64,000 bases of DNA from Paraburkholderia solisilvae (GTDB lineage Bacteria; Pseudomonadota; Gammaproteobacteria; Burkholderiales; Burkholderiaceae), in the NCBI RefSeq assembly GCF_902859875.1, contig NZ_CADIKF010000019.1:1-64000 (forward strand), in the 5' to 3' direction. Below, piece by piece: positions 1 through 8,617 of this stretch (its first letter is position 1; the number at the start of each line of letters is the position of its first letter). Under the pieces are notes generated by a model. That model had not been told where the DNA came from, did no database searches, and saw nothing but the letters and a program-made list of their open reading frames with translations. Both the position numbers and the translations under genes were made by a program.

Positions 1-491
1 CGGCTGCCGCAGGCGTCGCGCAGCCGCCGCTATACGGCGCGACCAGCACCGCGCCGGGTGCGACCGCCGCGACGATTCCGCCGCAGCCGCCCGCCGCCTC
101 CAGCGACGCCGCGGCGGGCCCGAGCGCCGTGACATTTGCGTGGCCGGTGCGCGGTCCGCTGCTCAACACGTTTGACGATTCGAAAAACAAAGGTTTGAAT
201 ATCGGCGGAAGCCTCGGCGAGCCAGTCAAGGCTTCCGCGGACGGCCGGGTCGTTTATGCCGGAAATGGGCTGCGCGGTTACGGCAATCTCATTATCATCA
301 AGCATGACGCAACGTACCTTACCGCCTATGCACACAACAGTGCTTTGATGGTAAAAGAGGGTGACGCGGTGACGAAGGGGCAGAAGATCGCCGAGATGGG
401 CAACAGCGATTCAGACCGTGTGATGTTGCATTTCGAAGTTCGCCGGCAGGGCAAACCTGTCGACCCAATGAAGTATTTGCCGCCGCAATAA
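1..491 (+). CDS. nlpD: NlpD-like M23 peptidoglycan hydrolase activator, C-terminal part (5' end outside window)
   Basis: The reading frame is open from base 3 and ends at a stop at 489-491, so only the C-terminal ~160 residues are present. An Ala/Pro-rich linker is followed by an M23 (LytM) domain beginning FAWPVRGPLLNTFDD and containing GLNIGG, a beta-rich core with VVYAGNGLRGYGNLIIIKH, and the end motif LHFEVRRQGKPVDPMKYL. The usual first metal His of active M23 enzymes is Asn in GLNIGG, as in degenerate NlpD/EnvC LytM domains that activate amidases instead of cutting peptidoglycan. Position directly upstream of rpoS is the conserved nlpD-rpoS order, and nlpD usually contains an rpoS promoter. 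The ATG/GTG-like codons near 129 are internal and not a real start. Confidence 0.9.
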   Translation, partial: AAAGVAQPPLYGATSTAPGATAATIPPQPPAASSDAAAGPSAVTFAWPVRGPLLNTFDDSKNKGLNIGGSLGEPVKASADGRVVYAGNGLRGYGNLIIIKHDATYLTAYAHNSALMVKEGDAVTKGQKIAEMGNSDSDRVMLHFEVRRQGKPVDPMKYLPPQ

Positions 492-503
492 GCGATTACG
501 ACC

Positions 504-1607
504 ATGCCGAAATCGAAGCGCCGCCCGCCGCAAGCCGAGACTGAGACGATCAGCCGTGCCACGCAAGCATCGGTGGAGGAGGCTGGCGCTTCGGATGTCG
601 ACGACGACACCACCGACGATTTCGACAACACCGCGGCCGATTCCGACGATCGCCGCGCCGCCGACGATGGCGAAGGCAATGCGGAGGCGCGCGACGGCGC
701 AAGCGAGGCCGCGCCGGATGCGGACGATTTCCGCGCGTTGCTGCAGGCCGAACTGACCGCGGACACGATCCAGCACTATCTGAACCGGATCAGCGTCAAG
801 CCGCTGCTGACGGTCGAGGAAGAGCAGCGTTTTTCGCGGCTCGCGAAGGCGGGCGAGTTCGAGGCGCGCCAGGTGATGATCGAGCGCAACCTGCGGCTCG
901 TGGTCAGCATCGCCAAGGGATACCTGAACCGCGGCGTGCCGCTGCTCGATCTGATCGAGGAAGGCAATCTCGGCCTGATGCACGCAATCGAGAAATTCGA
1001 CCCGACGCGCGGCTTCCGTTTTTCGACCTACGCGACCTGGTGGATTCGCCAGAGCATTGAGCGCGCGATCATGAACCAGGCGCGCACGGTGCGGCTGCCG
1101 GTGCATGTGATCCGCGAACTGAATCAGGTGCTGCGCGCAAAGCGCCATCTGGAAAAGAATTCGATGAATTCGGGCGACGCGGCGGACCGTCGCGACGCCA
1201 GCATCGACGACATCGCCTACCTGACCGGCAAGACCAGCGACGAAGTCACCGACATCCTCGCGCTCAACGAACACACCGCCTCGCTCGACGCGCCGCTCGA
1301 TCTGGATCCGGCGAGCAGCCTGCTCGACCTGCTGTCGGACGACCAGAGCCAGTCGCCGGATGCCGAAGTGCAGCATCGCGAACTGGAAACGCTGACGCGC
1401 GCGTGGCTCGCGCGCTTGTCCGACAAGCATCGCCATGTGATCGAACGGCGTTTCGGCCTGAACCATATCGAACCGGCCACGCTCGAGGAACTGGCCGACG
1501 AAATGGGCCTCACGCGCGAGCGGGTGCGGCAGATCCAGCAGGAGGCGCTGGTTCGTCTGAAGCGCTTTTTCGCATCCAATGGCGTGCGCAAGGACGCCGT
1601 TCTTTAA
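504..1607 (+). CDS. rpoS: RNA polymerase sigma factor RpoS (sigma-38)
   Basis: A 367-residue sigma-70-family protein, the stationary-phase and general stress sigma factor. Region 1.2/2 begins near residue 85 ([11 protein letters not shown]), region 2 holds [20 protein letters not shown] and the -10 recognition segment [16 protein letters not shown], and region 4.2 holds the helix-turn-helix [20 protein letters not shown] near residues 325-345. Residues 20-80 form a long Asp/Glu/Ala-rich stretch before region 1.2, more acidic than in enterobacterial RpoS. It begins 12 bp after nlpD. The ATG at 504 is the only start that gives the full conserved N-terminus MPKSKRR. Confidence 0.96.
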   Translation: MPKSKRRPPQAETETISRATQASVEEAGASDVDDDTTDDFDNTAADSDDRRAADDGEGNAEARDGASEAAPDADDFRALLQAELTADTIQHYLNRISVKPLLTVEEEQRFSRLAKAGEFEARQVMIERNLRLVVSIAKGYLNRGVPLLDLIEEGNLGLMHAIEKFDPTRGFRFSTYATWWIRQSIERAIMNQARTVRLPVHVIRELNQVLRAKRHLEKNSMNSGDAADRRDASIDDIAYLTGKTSDEVTDILALNEHTASLDAPLDLDPASSLLDLLSDDQSQSPDAEVQHRELETLTRAWLARLSDKHRHVIERRFGLNHIEPATLEELADEMGLTRERVRQIQQEALVRLKRFFASNGVRKDAVL

Positions 1608-1611
1608 TCTG

Positions 1612-2388
1612 ATGACGCCGATTCTCGTATTCGACATCGAGACGATTCCCGATGTCGCCGGCATTCGCCGGCTTGAAGATTTGCCCGCCACGCTGTCCGA
1701 TGCCGAAGTCGCCGAGTTCGCGTTCGCGGCGCGGCGCGAAAAGACCGGCGGCGATTTTCTGCCGCATCATTTGCAGCGCATCGCGGCCATCTCATGCGTG
1801 TTTCGCGACAACAACGGCTTTCGCGTGCGCTCGCTCGGCATGCCGGCCGACAGCGAAGCGGCGCTCGTCCAGTCGTTTTTTCGCGTGATCGAGAAGTACA
1901 CGCCGCAACTGGTGTCGTGGAACGGCGGCGGCTTCGATTTGCCGGTACTGAACTACCGCGCGCTCGTCAACGGCGTGAGCGCAAGCCGCTACTGGGATCT
2001 CGGCGAGGACGACCGCGAATTCAAGTGGAACAACTACATCAGCCGCTATCATGCGCGCCACACGGACCTGATGGACGTGCTTGCGATGTATCAGGCGCGC
2101 GCGAACGCGCCGCTCGACGCGCTTGCGAAGCTGTGCGGCTTTCCGGGCAAGCTCGGCATGGACGGCGGCCAGGTGTGGCATGCGTTCCAGCAAGGGCGGA
2201 TTGAAGAGATCCGCAACTATTGCGAAACGGACGTGGTCAATACCTATTTGCTGTATTGCCGGTTCCAGTTGATGCGCGGTGGTTTCTCGGCCGAAGAATA
2301 TGCGGACGAAATCGCGTTCGTGAAGAACTCGCTCGTGCAGGATCCGGCGCCGCATTGGGCCGAGTATCTCGCGGCATTCGACAGCTAA
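1612..2388 (+). CDS. Predicted 3'-5' exonuclease of the PolB-like (DnaQ-fold) family
   Basis: A 258-residue protein resembling the stand-alone PolB-like exonuclease family (DNA_pol_B_exo2 type). The ExoI motif is FDIETIPD at residues 6-13, the ExoII-like segment is LVSWNGGGFDLPVLNYR near residue 100, and a terminal acidic motif YCETDVVNTYLLYCRF lies near residue 204. These supply the acidic residues expected for two-metal exonuclease chemistry. I chose the ATG at 1612, 4 bp after the rpoS stop, over the in-frame ATG at 1579 that lies inside rpoS, because homology-like sequence starts at MTPILVFDIET. Probably co-transcribed with rpoS. The natural substrate is unknown. Confidence 0.85.
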   Translation: MTPILVFDIETIPDVAGIRRLEDLPATLSDAEVAEFAFAARREKTGGDFLPHHLQRIAAISCVFRDNNGFRVRSLGMPADSEAALVQSFFRVIEKYTPQLVSWNGGGFDLPVLNYRALVNGVSASRYWDLGEDDREFKWNNYISRYHARHTDLMDVLAMYQARANAPLDALAKLCGFPGKLGMDGGQVWHAFQQGRIEEIRNYCETDVVNTYLLYCRFQLMRGGFSAEEYADEIAFVKNSLVQDPAPHWAEYLAAFDS

Positions 2389-2464
2389 TCCCATCTTCCT
2401 GCCGCGCGTCGCTGCGGCTACCTGCACCGCAGCAACCGCGTGGCCTCTGCCGCTGGCATTGCAT

Positions 2465-3328
2465 TCAATCGATCTCCAGCACGATCGGCTGATGATCCGA
2501 CGCGCGCGTCGTGCCGTCGATCTCGCAACTGCGCAGCCGGCGGCGCAGATCGTCGGTGACGAACACGAAGTCGCAGGTGAGCGGCCCGTCCTGCCATTGC
2601 GCGGTGTCGTAGACGCCCGCGGTCGGCGGCGGCGCGGCGCCCGGATGCAGCGCCGTCCATGCGTCGATAAACGGCGGACTGCCGTCAAGCGGCGCGAGCA
2701 TGCGCCGATAGGCATCGCTGTCATACGCACTGTTGAAATCGCCGCAGACAATCGCGGTTGCCGGGCGCGTGGTATCGACGAACGGCCCGATCGCGTTCTC
2801 AGCCGGCGCCGGGTTCGCCGCATGCGCGGCGGCTTCCTGCTGGATGCGGCGCAGCGCATCGACCTGGGCGAGCCGCTGCGGCTGCGAATAGAACTCGAGA
2901 TGCGTGACGATCACGCGCAACGGCCCGCGAGGCGCGCGCAATACGGCCTCCAGCGCGACCCGCTGCATCGACGGCGCGTCCGCATCGGCGGGCCACGGCA
3001 GCGCATGACGGATCACGCGCTCGACCGGCAGCCGCGTCGCGAGCGCGTTACCGAACTGCCGGCGCGGCGCGCCCGGCCCGTCGAGCTTCAGCGGCGCGAG
3101 ATCGGCGCCGATTGCGTCGAGCACCGTGAAGCCCGGCAGTTCGTCGGCCAGCTCGGCAAACTGGTCGTCGCCCGGGTGGCCGGCGAGCACGTTAAAGCCG
3201 CGCGTGACCTCCTGCAGGCAGAGCACGTCGAAGTCCGCGAGGCGCCGGGCCTCGCTCACCATGCGCGGCAAGCTCACCTCGCCGCTGGCGCCGCGTCCCC
3301 ACTGGACATTCCAGCTGATCAGTCGCAT
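2465..3328 (-). CDS. Endonuclease/exonuclease/phosphatase (EEP) family protein
   Basis: A 287-residue EEP-superfamily Mg2+-dependent phosphodiesterase. Visible motifs are [10 protein letters not shown] at the N-terminus, LCLQEV (metal-binding Glu) near residue 40, [14 protein letters not shown] near residue 195 and the C-terminal [11 protein letters not shown] with the catalytic Asp-His. There is no signal peptide, so it is probably cytoplasmic. The ATG at 3328 (MRLISWN) is preferred over a TTG two codons upstream. It is transcribed away from rlmD, whose start lies less than 100 bp away, so the two share a divergent promoter region. Substrate (DNA, phospholipid or nucleotide) cannot be told from sequence. 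Confidence 0.85.
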   Translation of the reverse strand: MRLISWNVQWGRGASGEVSLPRMVSEARRLADFDVLCLQEVTRGFNVLAGHPGDDQFAELADELPGFTVLDAIGADLAPLKLDGPGAPRRQFGNALATRLPVERVIRHALPWPADADAPSMQRVALEAVLRAPRGPLRVIVTHLEFYSQPQRLAQVDALRRIQQEAAAHAANPAPAENAIGPFVDTTRPATAIVCGDFNSAYDSDAYRRMLAPLDGSPPFIDAWTALHPGAAPPPTAGVYDTAQWQDGPLTCDFVFVTDDLRRRLRSCEIDGTTRASDHQPIVLEID

Positions 3329-3402
3329 CGTCAAATCTCCGTTCGAGGTTGCCGTTCGTCTACAATCTCGCCTTCACTTCACCGTCTGTCAGGAAGTTGC
3401 AG

Positions 3403-4860
3403 GTGTCTCAAACCGCTCCCCGCCAACCCGCGTCGCTCGCTGAAGCGCGGCCCCGGTCAAATCGCGCAGCGAAGCGCAAACCCGCTGCCCCGGGTGTGAC
3501 CGCGCTGCCGGTGCCGTCCGCGCCGCTGCCGGTGCTCGACATCGAATCGCTCGATATGGAGGCGCGCGGCGTGGGCCGCACCGTCACCGAAGACGGCACG
3601 CCGGGCAAGGTCATCTTCGTCGAGGGTGCGCTGCCCGGCGAACGCGTCACCTATTCAAGTTATAGAAGGAAGCCGAGTTTCGAGCAGGCCATCGCTGTCG
3701 ATATTTTGCGCGAAAGCGTGATTCGCACCCGGCCGCAGTGCCGCTTCTTCGGCACCTGCGGCGGTTGTTCGATGCAGCATCTGGATGTGCGCGCGCAGAT
3801 TGCCGTCAAGCAGCGCGTGCTCGAAGACAATCTCGCGCATCTCGCGAAGCTGCGTGCCGAGACCATCTTCCGGCCCATCCACGGTCCATCGTGGGGTTAC
3901 CGCTATCGTGCGCGTCTGACTGTGCGCCACGTCGTGAAAAAGGGCGGTGTGCTGGTCGGCTTCCATGAACGCAAGAGCAGCTATGTGGCCGACATGACGA
4001 GCTGCGAAGTGCTGCCGCCGCACGTGTCCGCGATGCTCGTGCCGCTGCGCCAGCTCGTCGATGGCCTGTCGATTCGCGATCGCATGCCGCAGATCGAGCT
4101 CGCGGTCGGCTCGACGGTGACCGCGCTGGTGCTGCGCGTGCTCGAACCGATCAACGCGGCGGATGAACAGCTGCTGCGCGACTTTGCCGATGCGCACAAC
4201 GTGCAGTTCTGGCTGCAGCCGAAAGGGCCGGATTCGGTCGTGCCGTTCTATCCGCTCGACGCGCAGCTCGACTACACGCTGCCGGAGTTCGGCATCCGCA
4301 TGCCGTTCCTGCCGACCGACTTCACGCAGGTGAATCACGCAATCAACCGCGTGCTGGTCGGCCGCGCGTTGCGGCTGCTCGCGCCGGCGAAGAGCGACCG
4401 GGTGCTCGACCTGTTCTGCGGCATCGGCAACTTCACGTTGCCGCTCGCGAGGCTCGCGCGCGAAGTGGTCGGCATCGAAGGCAGCGAAACGTTGACCGCG
4501 CGCGCATGGGCGAATGCGCAGGAAAACGGCGTCGACACGCATACGTCGTTTGCGTGCCGCAATCTGTTCGAAGTCACGGCCGACGACCTGCGCGCGCTAG
4601 GTCCGTTCGATAAATTCCTGATCGACCCGCCGCGCGAAGGCGCGCTCGCCCTGTCGAAGGCGCTCGCGGAGATCGCGCAAAGCGGCGCGGGACCGTTGCC
4701 GCAGCGGATCGTGTACGTGTCGTGCAATCCGGCGACGCTCGCACGCGATGCGGGGCTGCTGGTGCATGAAGCCGGTTATCGGTTGAAGGGCGCGGGGGTG
4801 GTGAACATGTTCCCGCATACGTCGCACGTCGAATCGATTGCGCTTTTCGAGCGCGACTGA
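3403..4860 (+). CDS. rlmD: 23S rRNA (uracil-1939-C5)-methyltransferase RlmD
   Basis: SAM-dependent methyltransferase of the RlmD/TrmA family. A TRAM-like RNA-binding domain (around [20 protein letters not shown]) comes first, then the four-cysteine iron-sulfur cluster in the region of [17 protein letters not shown], then the SAM-binding motif [16 protein letters not shown] and the catalytic segment [12 protein letters not shown]. An in-frame ATG at 3349 gives 503 residues; I prefer the GTG at 3403, which follows an AGGAAG-type ribosome site at 3391-3396 and yields 485 residues, closer to the family length. The N-terminal 40 residues are basic and low-complexity. The gene is followed by a perfect bidirectional terminator. 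Confidence 0.92.
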   Translation: MSQTAPRQPASLAEARPRSNRAAKRKPAAPGVTALPVPSAPLPVLDIESLDMEARGVGRTVTEDGTPGKVIFVEGALPGERVTYSSYRRKPSFEQAIAVDILRESVIRTRPQCRFFGTCGGCSMQHLDVRAQIAVKQRVLEDNLAHLAKLRAETIFRPIHGPSWGYRYRARLTVRHVVKKGGVLVGFHERKSSYVADMTSCEVLPPHVSAMLVPLRQLVDGLSIRDRMPQIELAVGSTVTALVLRVLEPINAADEQLLRDFADAHNVQFWLQPKGPDSVVPFYPLDAQLDYTLPEFGIRMPFLPTDFTQVNHAINRVLVGRALRLLAPAKSDRVLDLFCGIGNFTLPLARLAREVVGIEGSETLTARAWANAQENGVDTHTSFACRNLFEVTADDLRALGPFDKFLIDPPREGALALSKALAEIAQSGAGPLPQRIVYVSCNPATLARDAGLLVHEAGYRLKGAGVVNMFPHTSHVESIALFERD

Positions 4861-4892
4861 CGGATCGCGCGTCTCGCGCAGCGAGCTGCCAT

Positions 4893-4931
4893 AACGAAAA
4901 ACGCCACGGCATTGCCGTGGCGTTTTTCGTT
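4893..4931. terminator. Bidirectional intrinsic terminator between rlmD and bamD
   Basis: A perfect 18-bp inverted repeat (4893-4910 and 4914-4931) with a 3-base loop. Each arm carries a run of five A or T, so a GC-rich stem (GCCACGGC/GCCGTGGC) followed by T5 is presented on both strands. It lies between the convergent stops of rlmD and bamD and should end both transcripts. Confidence 0.9.
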
Positions 4932-4957
4932 GCAGCGACCGCATCAGCGGGGCTGGC

Positions 4958-5836
4958 TCAGAACTGCCACCACGATTTTTCCTTGCCGGGGCGCGCATGG
5001 CCCGTGATGTACGGGCTGTCCGGGAAGGTGCCGGCGAGCACGCGTTTCGTGTCGTCGGCGAGTTGCGGCTGGTCGAGCTTGTCGTACGACAGCCACATGA
5101 TATGCAGCGCGTCCTCGATTGCCGGCGCGTTCTTGTACTCCTTGATCGCGAGCTGCGCGCGGTTGATGGCCGCCACATATGCGCCGCGACGGTAGTAATA
5201 GTCGGCCGCGTGCACCTCGTGCGACGCAAGCGCGTTCACGATATAGCGCATGCGCTGCGCGGCGTCCGGCGCGTATTTGCTCTGCGGATACTTGTCGACG
5301 ACTACCTTGAACGCGTCATACGACTCGCGCAACGACTTCGGGTCGCGCTCGCTCATGTCCTGACCCGAGAAACGGCCGAACAGGCCGAGATCGTCGTTGA
5401 AGTGGATCATGCCCTTCAGGTAGTACGCGTACGCGATGTCGGGGTGATCCGGATGCAGCTGGATAAAGCGGTCGATCGCCTGATCGGCCGCGGCGGTTTC
5501 ACTATCCTTCCAGTTGCAATACGCGACGTTGATCTGCGCCTGTTGCGCGAAGTGGCCGAACGGGTCGCGACCCTCGAGCGCTTCGAAATATTTCGCACAC
5601 TTGCCCCAGTCGCCGCCGCTCAGGGCGTCTTGCGCCTCGTTATATAATTTATTGTTGGTCCACGTGGCCGTCTCATCGGTCTTCTCGGGCAGGCCGTGGC
5701 AGGCCGCGACCAGCGCAACGGCACACAGGCACGCGAGATATCGAACCGCACGCCGTGCAATGCGGTGCGCGGTGCTTGCTGCTGCGCTGTTGGCCCCGCT
5801 CTGGGCCGTTTGAGTAATCATATTCAAGGCTCGCAT
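4958..5836 (-). CDS. bamD: Outer membrane assembly lipoprotein BamD (ComL)
   Basis: Essential component of the BAM complex that inserts beta-barrel proteins in the outer membrane. The sequence has a lipoprotein signal ending in the lipobox LVAAC, followed by tetratricopeptide-like helical repeats (LYNEAQDALSGGDWGKCAKY, FIQLHPDHPDIAYAYYLKG, DAFKVVVDKYPQSKYA, YYYRRGAYVAAINRA), the typical BamD pattern. The ORF is open to a GTG at 5854; the ATG at 5836 (MRALNMITQ) or 5821 (MITQTAQ) are better starts, and all give a rather long n-region before the lipobox. It is divergent from rluD, as in many betaproteobacteria. Confidence 0.93.
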   Translation of the reverse strand: MRALNMITQTAQSGANSAAASTAHRIARRAVRYLACLCAVALVAACHGLPEKTDETATWTNNKLYNEAQDALSGGDWGKCAKYFEALEGRDPFGHFAQQAQINVAYCNWKDSETAAADQAIDRFIQLHPDHPDIAYAYYLKGMIHFNDDLGLFGRFSGQDMSERDPKSLRESYDAFKVVVDKYPQSKYAPDAAQRMRYIVNALASHEVHAADYYYRRGAYVAAINRAQLAIKEYKNAPAIEDALHIMWLSYDKLDQPQLADDTKRVLAGTFPDSPYITGHARPGKEKSWWQF

Positions 5837-5886
5837 TGTCCAGTCAAGCTTCACGTCAAGCGCATTACGTCAGGTAACCAGTCTCG

Positions 5887-7257
5887 ATGACCCGTTCTAA
5901 AACTCCGGGCGCCGCAACCGGCGCGCGGAATAGCGACAAAGATTATAGCCGATGCGAAGCACGCCCCGAAGCTGCGGCGTCCGAGTGTGCCGATGCGCTC
6001 GACGACGATCTCCCTGCGGATGACCTCCTCGATGCGGCAGCGGCGCCTCGCGCGCCTGAACCCGGCAGTGCGTCGGCCGGCGAAGCGCCGCGCGTCGTCA
6101 GCGTGCCGCCCGAGCTCGCGGGCGAGCGGCTCGACAAGGTGCTCGCGAAGCTATTTCCGGAATTCTCGCGCAGCCGGCTGCAAAGCTGGATCGAGGCGCA
6201 GCGCGTGCGGGTCGACGGACTGCCCGCGAAAGTGCGTCAACCGGTGCCGCTCGATGCGACCGTCGAGCTCGTGCCGGATCTGTTGCCCGAGCAGCTTGCG
6301 TTCACGCCTGAGCCGGTGCCGCTCGACATCGTCTATGAAGACGAGGCGATCGTCGTGATCAACAAGCCTGCCGGGCTTGTCGTGCATCCGGCAGCCGGCA
6401 ACTGGAGCGGCACCGTGCTGAACGGCCTGTTGCATCGCTATGGCGCGGCGGCCGCCGGCCTGCCGCGCGCGGGTATCGTGCACCGGCTCGACAAGGAAAC
6501 CTCGGGGCTGATGGTCGTCGCGCGTACGCTCGCTGCGCAGACCGACCTCGTGCGGCAGTTGCAGGCGCGCACGGTCAAGCGCCGCTATCTTGCGCTCGTG
6601 TGGGGCGGCATGCCGGAAGAAGGCACGATCGACGCGCCGATCGGGCGCGACCCGCGCGAGCGCACCCGGATGGCGGTCGTGACCGGCGCGTCGGGCAAGC
6701 CGGCGCGCACGCATTTCCGGCGCGTGGCGACGGTCGTGTGGGAGCGGCAGCCGGTGTCGGCCATTCACTGCGATCTCGAAACCGGGCGCACGCATCAGAT
6801 TCGAGTGCATTGCGCGCATACCGGCCATCCGCTGCTCGGCGATCCGGTCTACGGGCGCGCGCGCGGCAAGCGATCGGTGACGCCGCTGCCCGGCGGCTTC
6901 GCACGCCAGGCGCTGCATGCATGGCGGCTGGGCCTGATTCATCCGCAGACGCGCCGCGCGATGCAATGGCGCGCCGACGCGCCCGACGATCTCTCGCAAC
7001 TGTGCGCCGCGCTCGGCTTCGACCGCGAGGAAGAAGACGATTTCGACGATGCATACAGTGACGATGACGCGTACGATCCGCTTCCCGATGACGCCGCCGA
7101 GCCGGCGGACGACGGTGAGACGGACGACGGTGTCGACGGCGCGCACGCCGGCGATGACGACGAGTACGACGAAGACGACACGCAAGAGAACCGCGACGAC
7201 GACCGTCGCGAAGACACGCTCGACACGCGCCACGAGAACAAGGACCGCCGCCGATGA
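5887..7257 (+). CDS. rluD: 23S rRNA pseudouridine synthase RluD with long acidic C-terminal tail
   Basis: A 456-residue RluA-family pseudouridine synthase that modifies helix 69 of 23S rRNA. An S4 RNA-binding domain spans about residues 75-125 ([20 protein letters not shown]). The catalytic motif [17 protein letters not shown] has its Asp near residue 200, and the fold ends with [14 protein letters not shown]. coli RluD is about 326 residues; the excess here is an Ala/Asp-rich N-terminal ~65 residues and an extremely acidic tail from about residue 378 on. The stop overlaps the pgeF start by 4 bp (ATGA), so the two genes are translationally coupled. Confidence 0.93.
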   Translation: MTRSKTPGAATGARNSDKDYSRCEARPEAAASECADALDDDLPADDLLDAAAAPRAPEPGSASAGEAPRVVSVPPELAGERLDKVLAKLFPEFSRSRLQSWIEAQRVRVDGLPAKVRQPVPLDATVELVPDLLPEQLAFTPEPVPLDIVYEDEAIVVINKPAGLVVHPAAGNWSGTVLNGLLHRYGAAAAGLPRAGIVHRLDKETSGLMVVARTLAAQTDLVRQLQARTVKRRYLALVWGGMPEEGTIDAPIGRDPRERTRMAVVTGASGKPARTHFRRVATVVWERQPVSAIHCDLETGRTHQIRVHCAHTGHPLLGDPVYGRARGKRSVTPLPGGFARQALHAWRLGLIHPQTRRAMQWRADAPDDLSQLCAALGFDREEEDDFDDAYSDDDAYDPLPDDAAEPADDGETDDGVDGAHAGDDDEYDEDDTQENRDDDRREDTLDTRHENKDRRR

Positions 7258-8096
7258 CGACCCATCCCGAGCTCACGCTTGCCGACGTGCTGCAACCCGA
7301 CTGGCGCGTCTCGCCGCGCGTGCGCGCGTTCATCACGACCCGTAACGGCGGCGTGAGCCTGCCGCCGTACGGCCGTTGGCGCGATGGCAGCGATCAGCCG
7401 GGCGGCCTGAACCTCGGGCGGCGCGCGGGCGACGATCCGGCGCACGTCGACGCGAACCGCGCGCGCCTGCGCATGCTGGCGGGCATCGCGGAGCCGGCCT
7501 GGCTCGAACAGGTGCATGGCGCACAAGTCGTGAGTGCTGACGATGTGCTGGCGGGCGCGCGAGCGGGCGATGCGCCGGTGCGCGCCGATGCGAGCGTGAC
7601 CGATCGGCCGGGCACGGTATCGGTCGTGATGATCGCGGACTGCATGCCGGTTCTGCTGTGCGACCCCGCCGGCCGCGCGGTCGGCGCCGCCCATGCGGGC
7701 TGGCGCGGCCTTGCGGCCGGTGTCGTCGAAAACACCGCGCGGCGTGTTGCCGCGTCGGCCGGTATTGAGCCCTCCGCGTTGCACGCGTATCTCGGCCCGT
7801 GCATCGGACCGTCCGCGTTCGAGGTGGGCGACGACGTGCGCGATGCATTTATCGACGCAGCCGGCGCCGCGCGACGCGACGCGCTCGCGCGCGCATTCGC
7901 GCCGCGCGCCGACACGCCGGGCAAATATCTCGCGGACCTGCCGGCGCTCGCGCGCGAGCGGCTCGTGCAGCAACTCGGCATCACGCAGATCACCGGCGGC
8001 GATCAGTGCACGTTCACGCAGCGCGAGCGGTATTACTCGTATCGGCGTGATCGCGTGACGGGGCGCATGGCCGCGCTGATCTGGCTTGCGCAATAA
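7254..8096 (+). CDS. pgeF: Laccase-domain protein, PgeF/YfiH family (peptidoglycan editing factor / multi-copper polyphenol oxidoreductase)
   Basis: A 280-residue member of the YfiH/DUF152 family. Conserved metal-site segments are visible: [10 protein letters not shown] (His), [11 protein letters not shown] (Cys) and [15 protein letters not shown] (His), plus [13 protein letters not shown] near the middle and [13 protein letters not shown] at the C-terminus. Members are known to hydrolyse mis-incorporated amino acids from peptidoglycan precursors in E. coli and to have purine nucleoside phosphorylase activity in vitro; which applies here is not shown by sequence. It overlaps rluD by 4 bp, an arrangement common in proteobacteria. 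Confidence 0.9.
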   Translation: MTTHPELTLADVLQPDWRVSPRVRAFITTRNGGVSLPPYGRWRDGSDQPGGLNLGRRAGDDPAHVDANRARLRMLAGIAEPAWLEQVHGAQVVSADDVLAGARAGDAPVRADASVTDRPGTVSVVMIADCMPVLLCDPAGRAVGAAHAGWRGLAAGVVENTARRVAASAGIEPSALHAYLGPCIGPSAFEVGDDVRDAFIDAAGAARRDALARAFAPRADTPGKYLADLPALARERLVQQLGITQITGGDQCTFTQRERYYSYRRDRVTGRMAALIWLAQ

Positions 8097-8617
8097 ATGC
8101 CGGCAACGGCATGTGCTGTGCCGCCGTGTCATGTCGCGTCGTGTCGTGGGCGGCGTCGTCGGCCGTGTGGTCATACGGACCGTGCGGTCCAGCCGGAAAA
8201 GCGCCGTCCGGCGCGCGCGCCGCGGCTAGCCGCAACCCACATGACGATGCGCAAAATTGCTGCGCCGCGCAAACCCTTCAGTGCGACGCGCGAGTTGCCG
8301 GCGTCGTCCGGATGCGGCGCGTTGCATGACCCACGCCGCCCCCCTGAAAACCCTGATTCCATGGGCGCGTTGTCCGATTCGCGCAGCGCATGCAGCATGC
8401 CCGCGAAAGGGCATTCCCTTACATGGGGAAAACGATAATTAAAAAAATATCGCACTGCGGCAAAATCGGACTCAAGCATTGACATGCCTTGCAATGGGGC
8501 GCAAGAATGTTCCCCACCAATGGGACAGGGCGTAGGCGGCCGCGAGCATTTCGCCGCCCGCGCGTGAAGGCACCTGCCTCTCAACCGTCCGCGAGGACTC
8601 ACCGGTCAAAAGCAGGT
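8097..8617. other. 520-bp region between pgeF and phaC; leader and promoter DNA
   Basis: No convincing gene. Open frames here are shadows with rare codons. A short hairpin without a T-tract follows the pgeF stop (8098-8113). The stretch 8430-8470 is unusually A/T-rich (GATAATTAAAAAAATATCG) compared with the surrounding DNA, as expected just upstream of the phaC promoter listed separately. An open frame in phase with phaC extends upstream to a TTG at 8489, but it crosses that promoter. Confidence 0.5.
8479..8508 (+). promoter_or_regulatory. Candidate sigma-70 promoter of the pha operon
   Basis: A perfect -35 hexamer TTGACA at 8479-8484 is followed after 18 bases by AAGAAT (four of six matches to the -10 consensus) at 8503-8508, with an A/T-rich upstream segment. 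Transcription would begin near 8515, leaving a leader of about 100 bases to the ATG at 8618. This argues against PhaC starts at 8489 or 8507. Confidence 0.5.

Noticed and set aside
8398..8420. Short hairpin AAGGG/CCCTT before phaC
   Set aside because: Only five base pairs and not placed as a terminator; probably chance.
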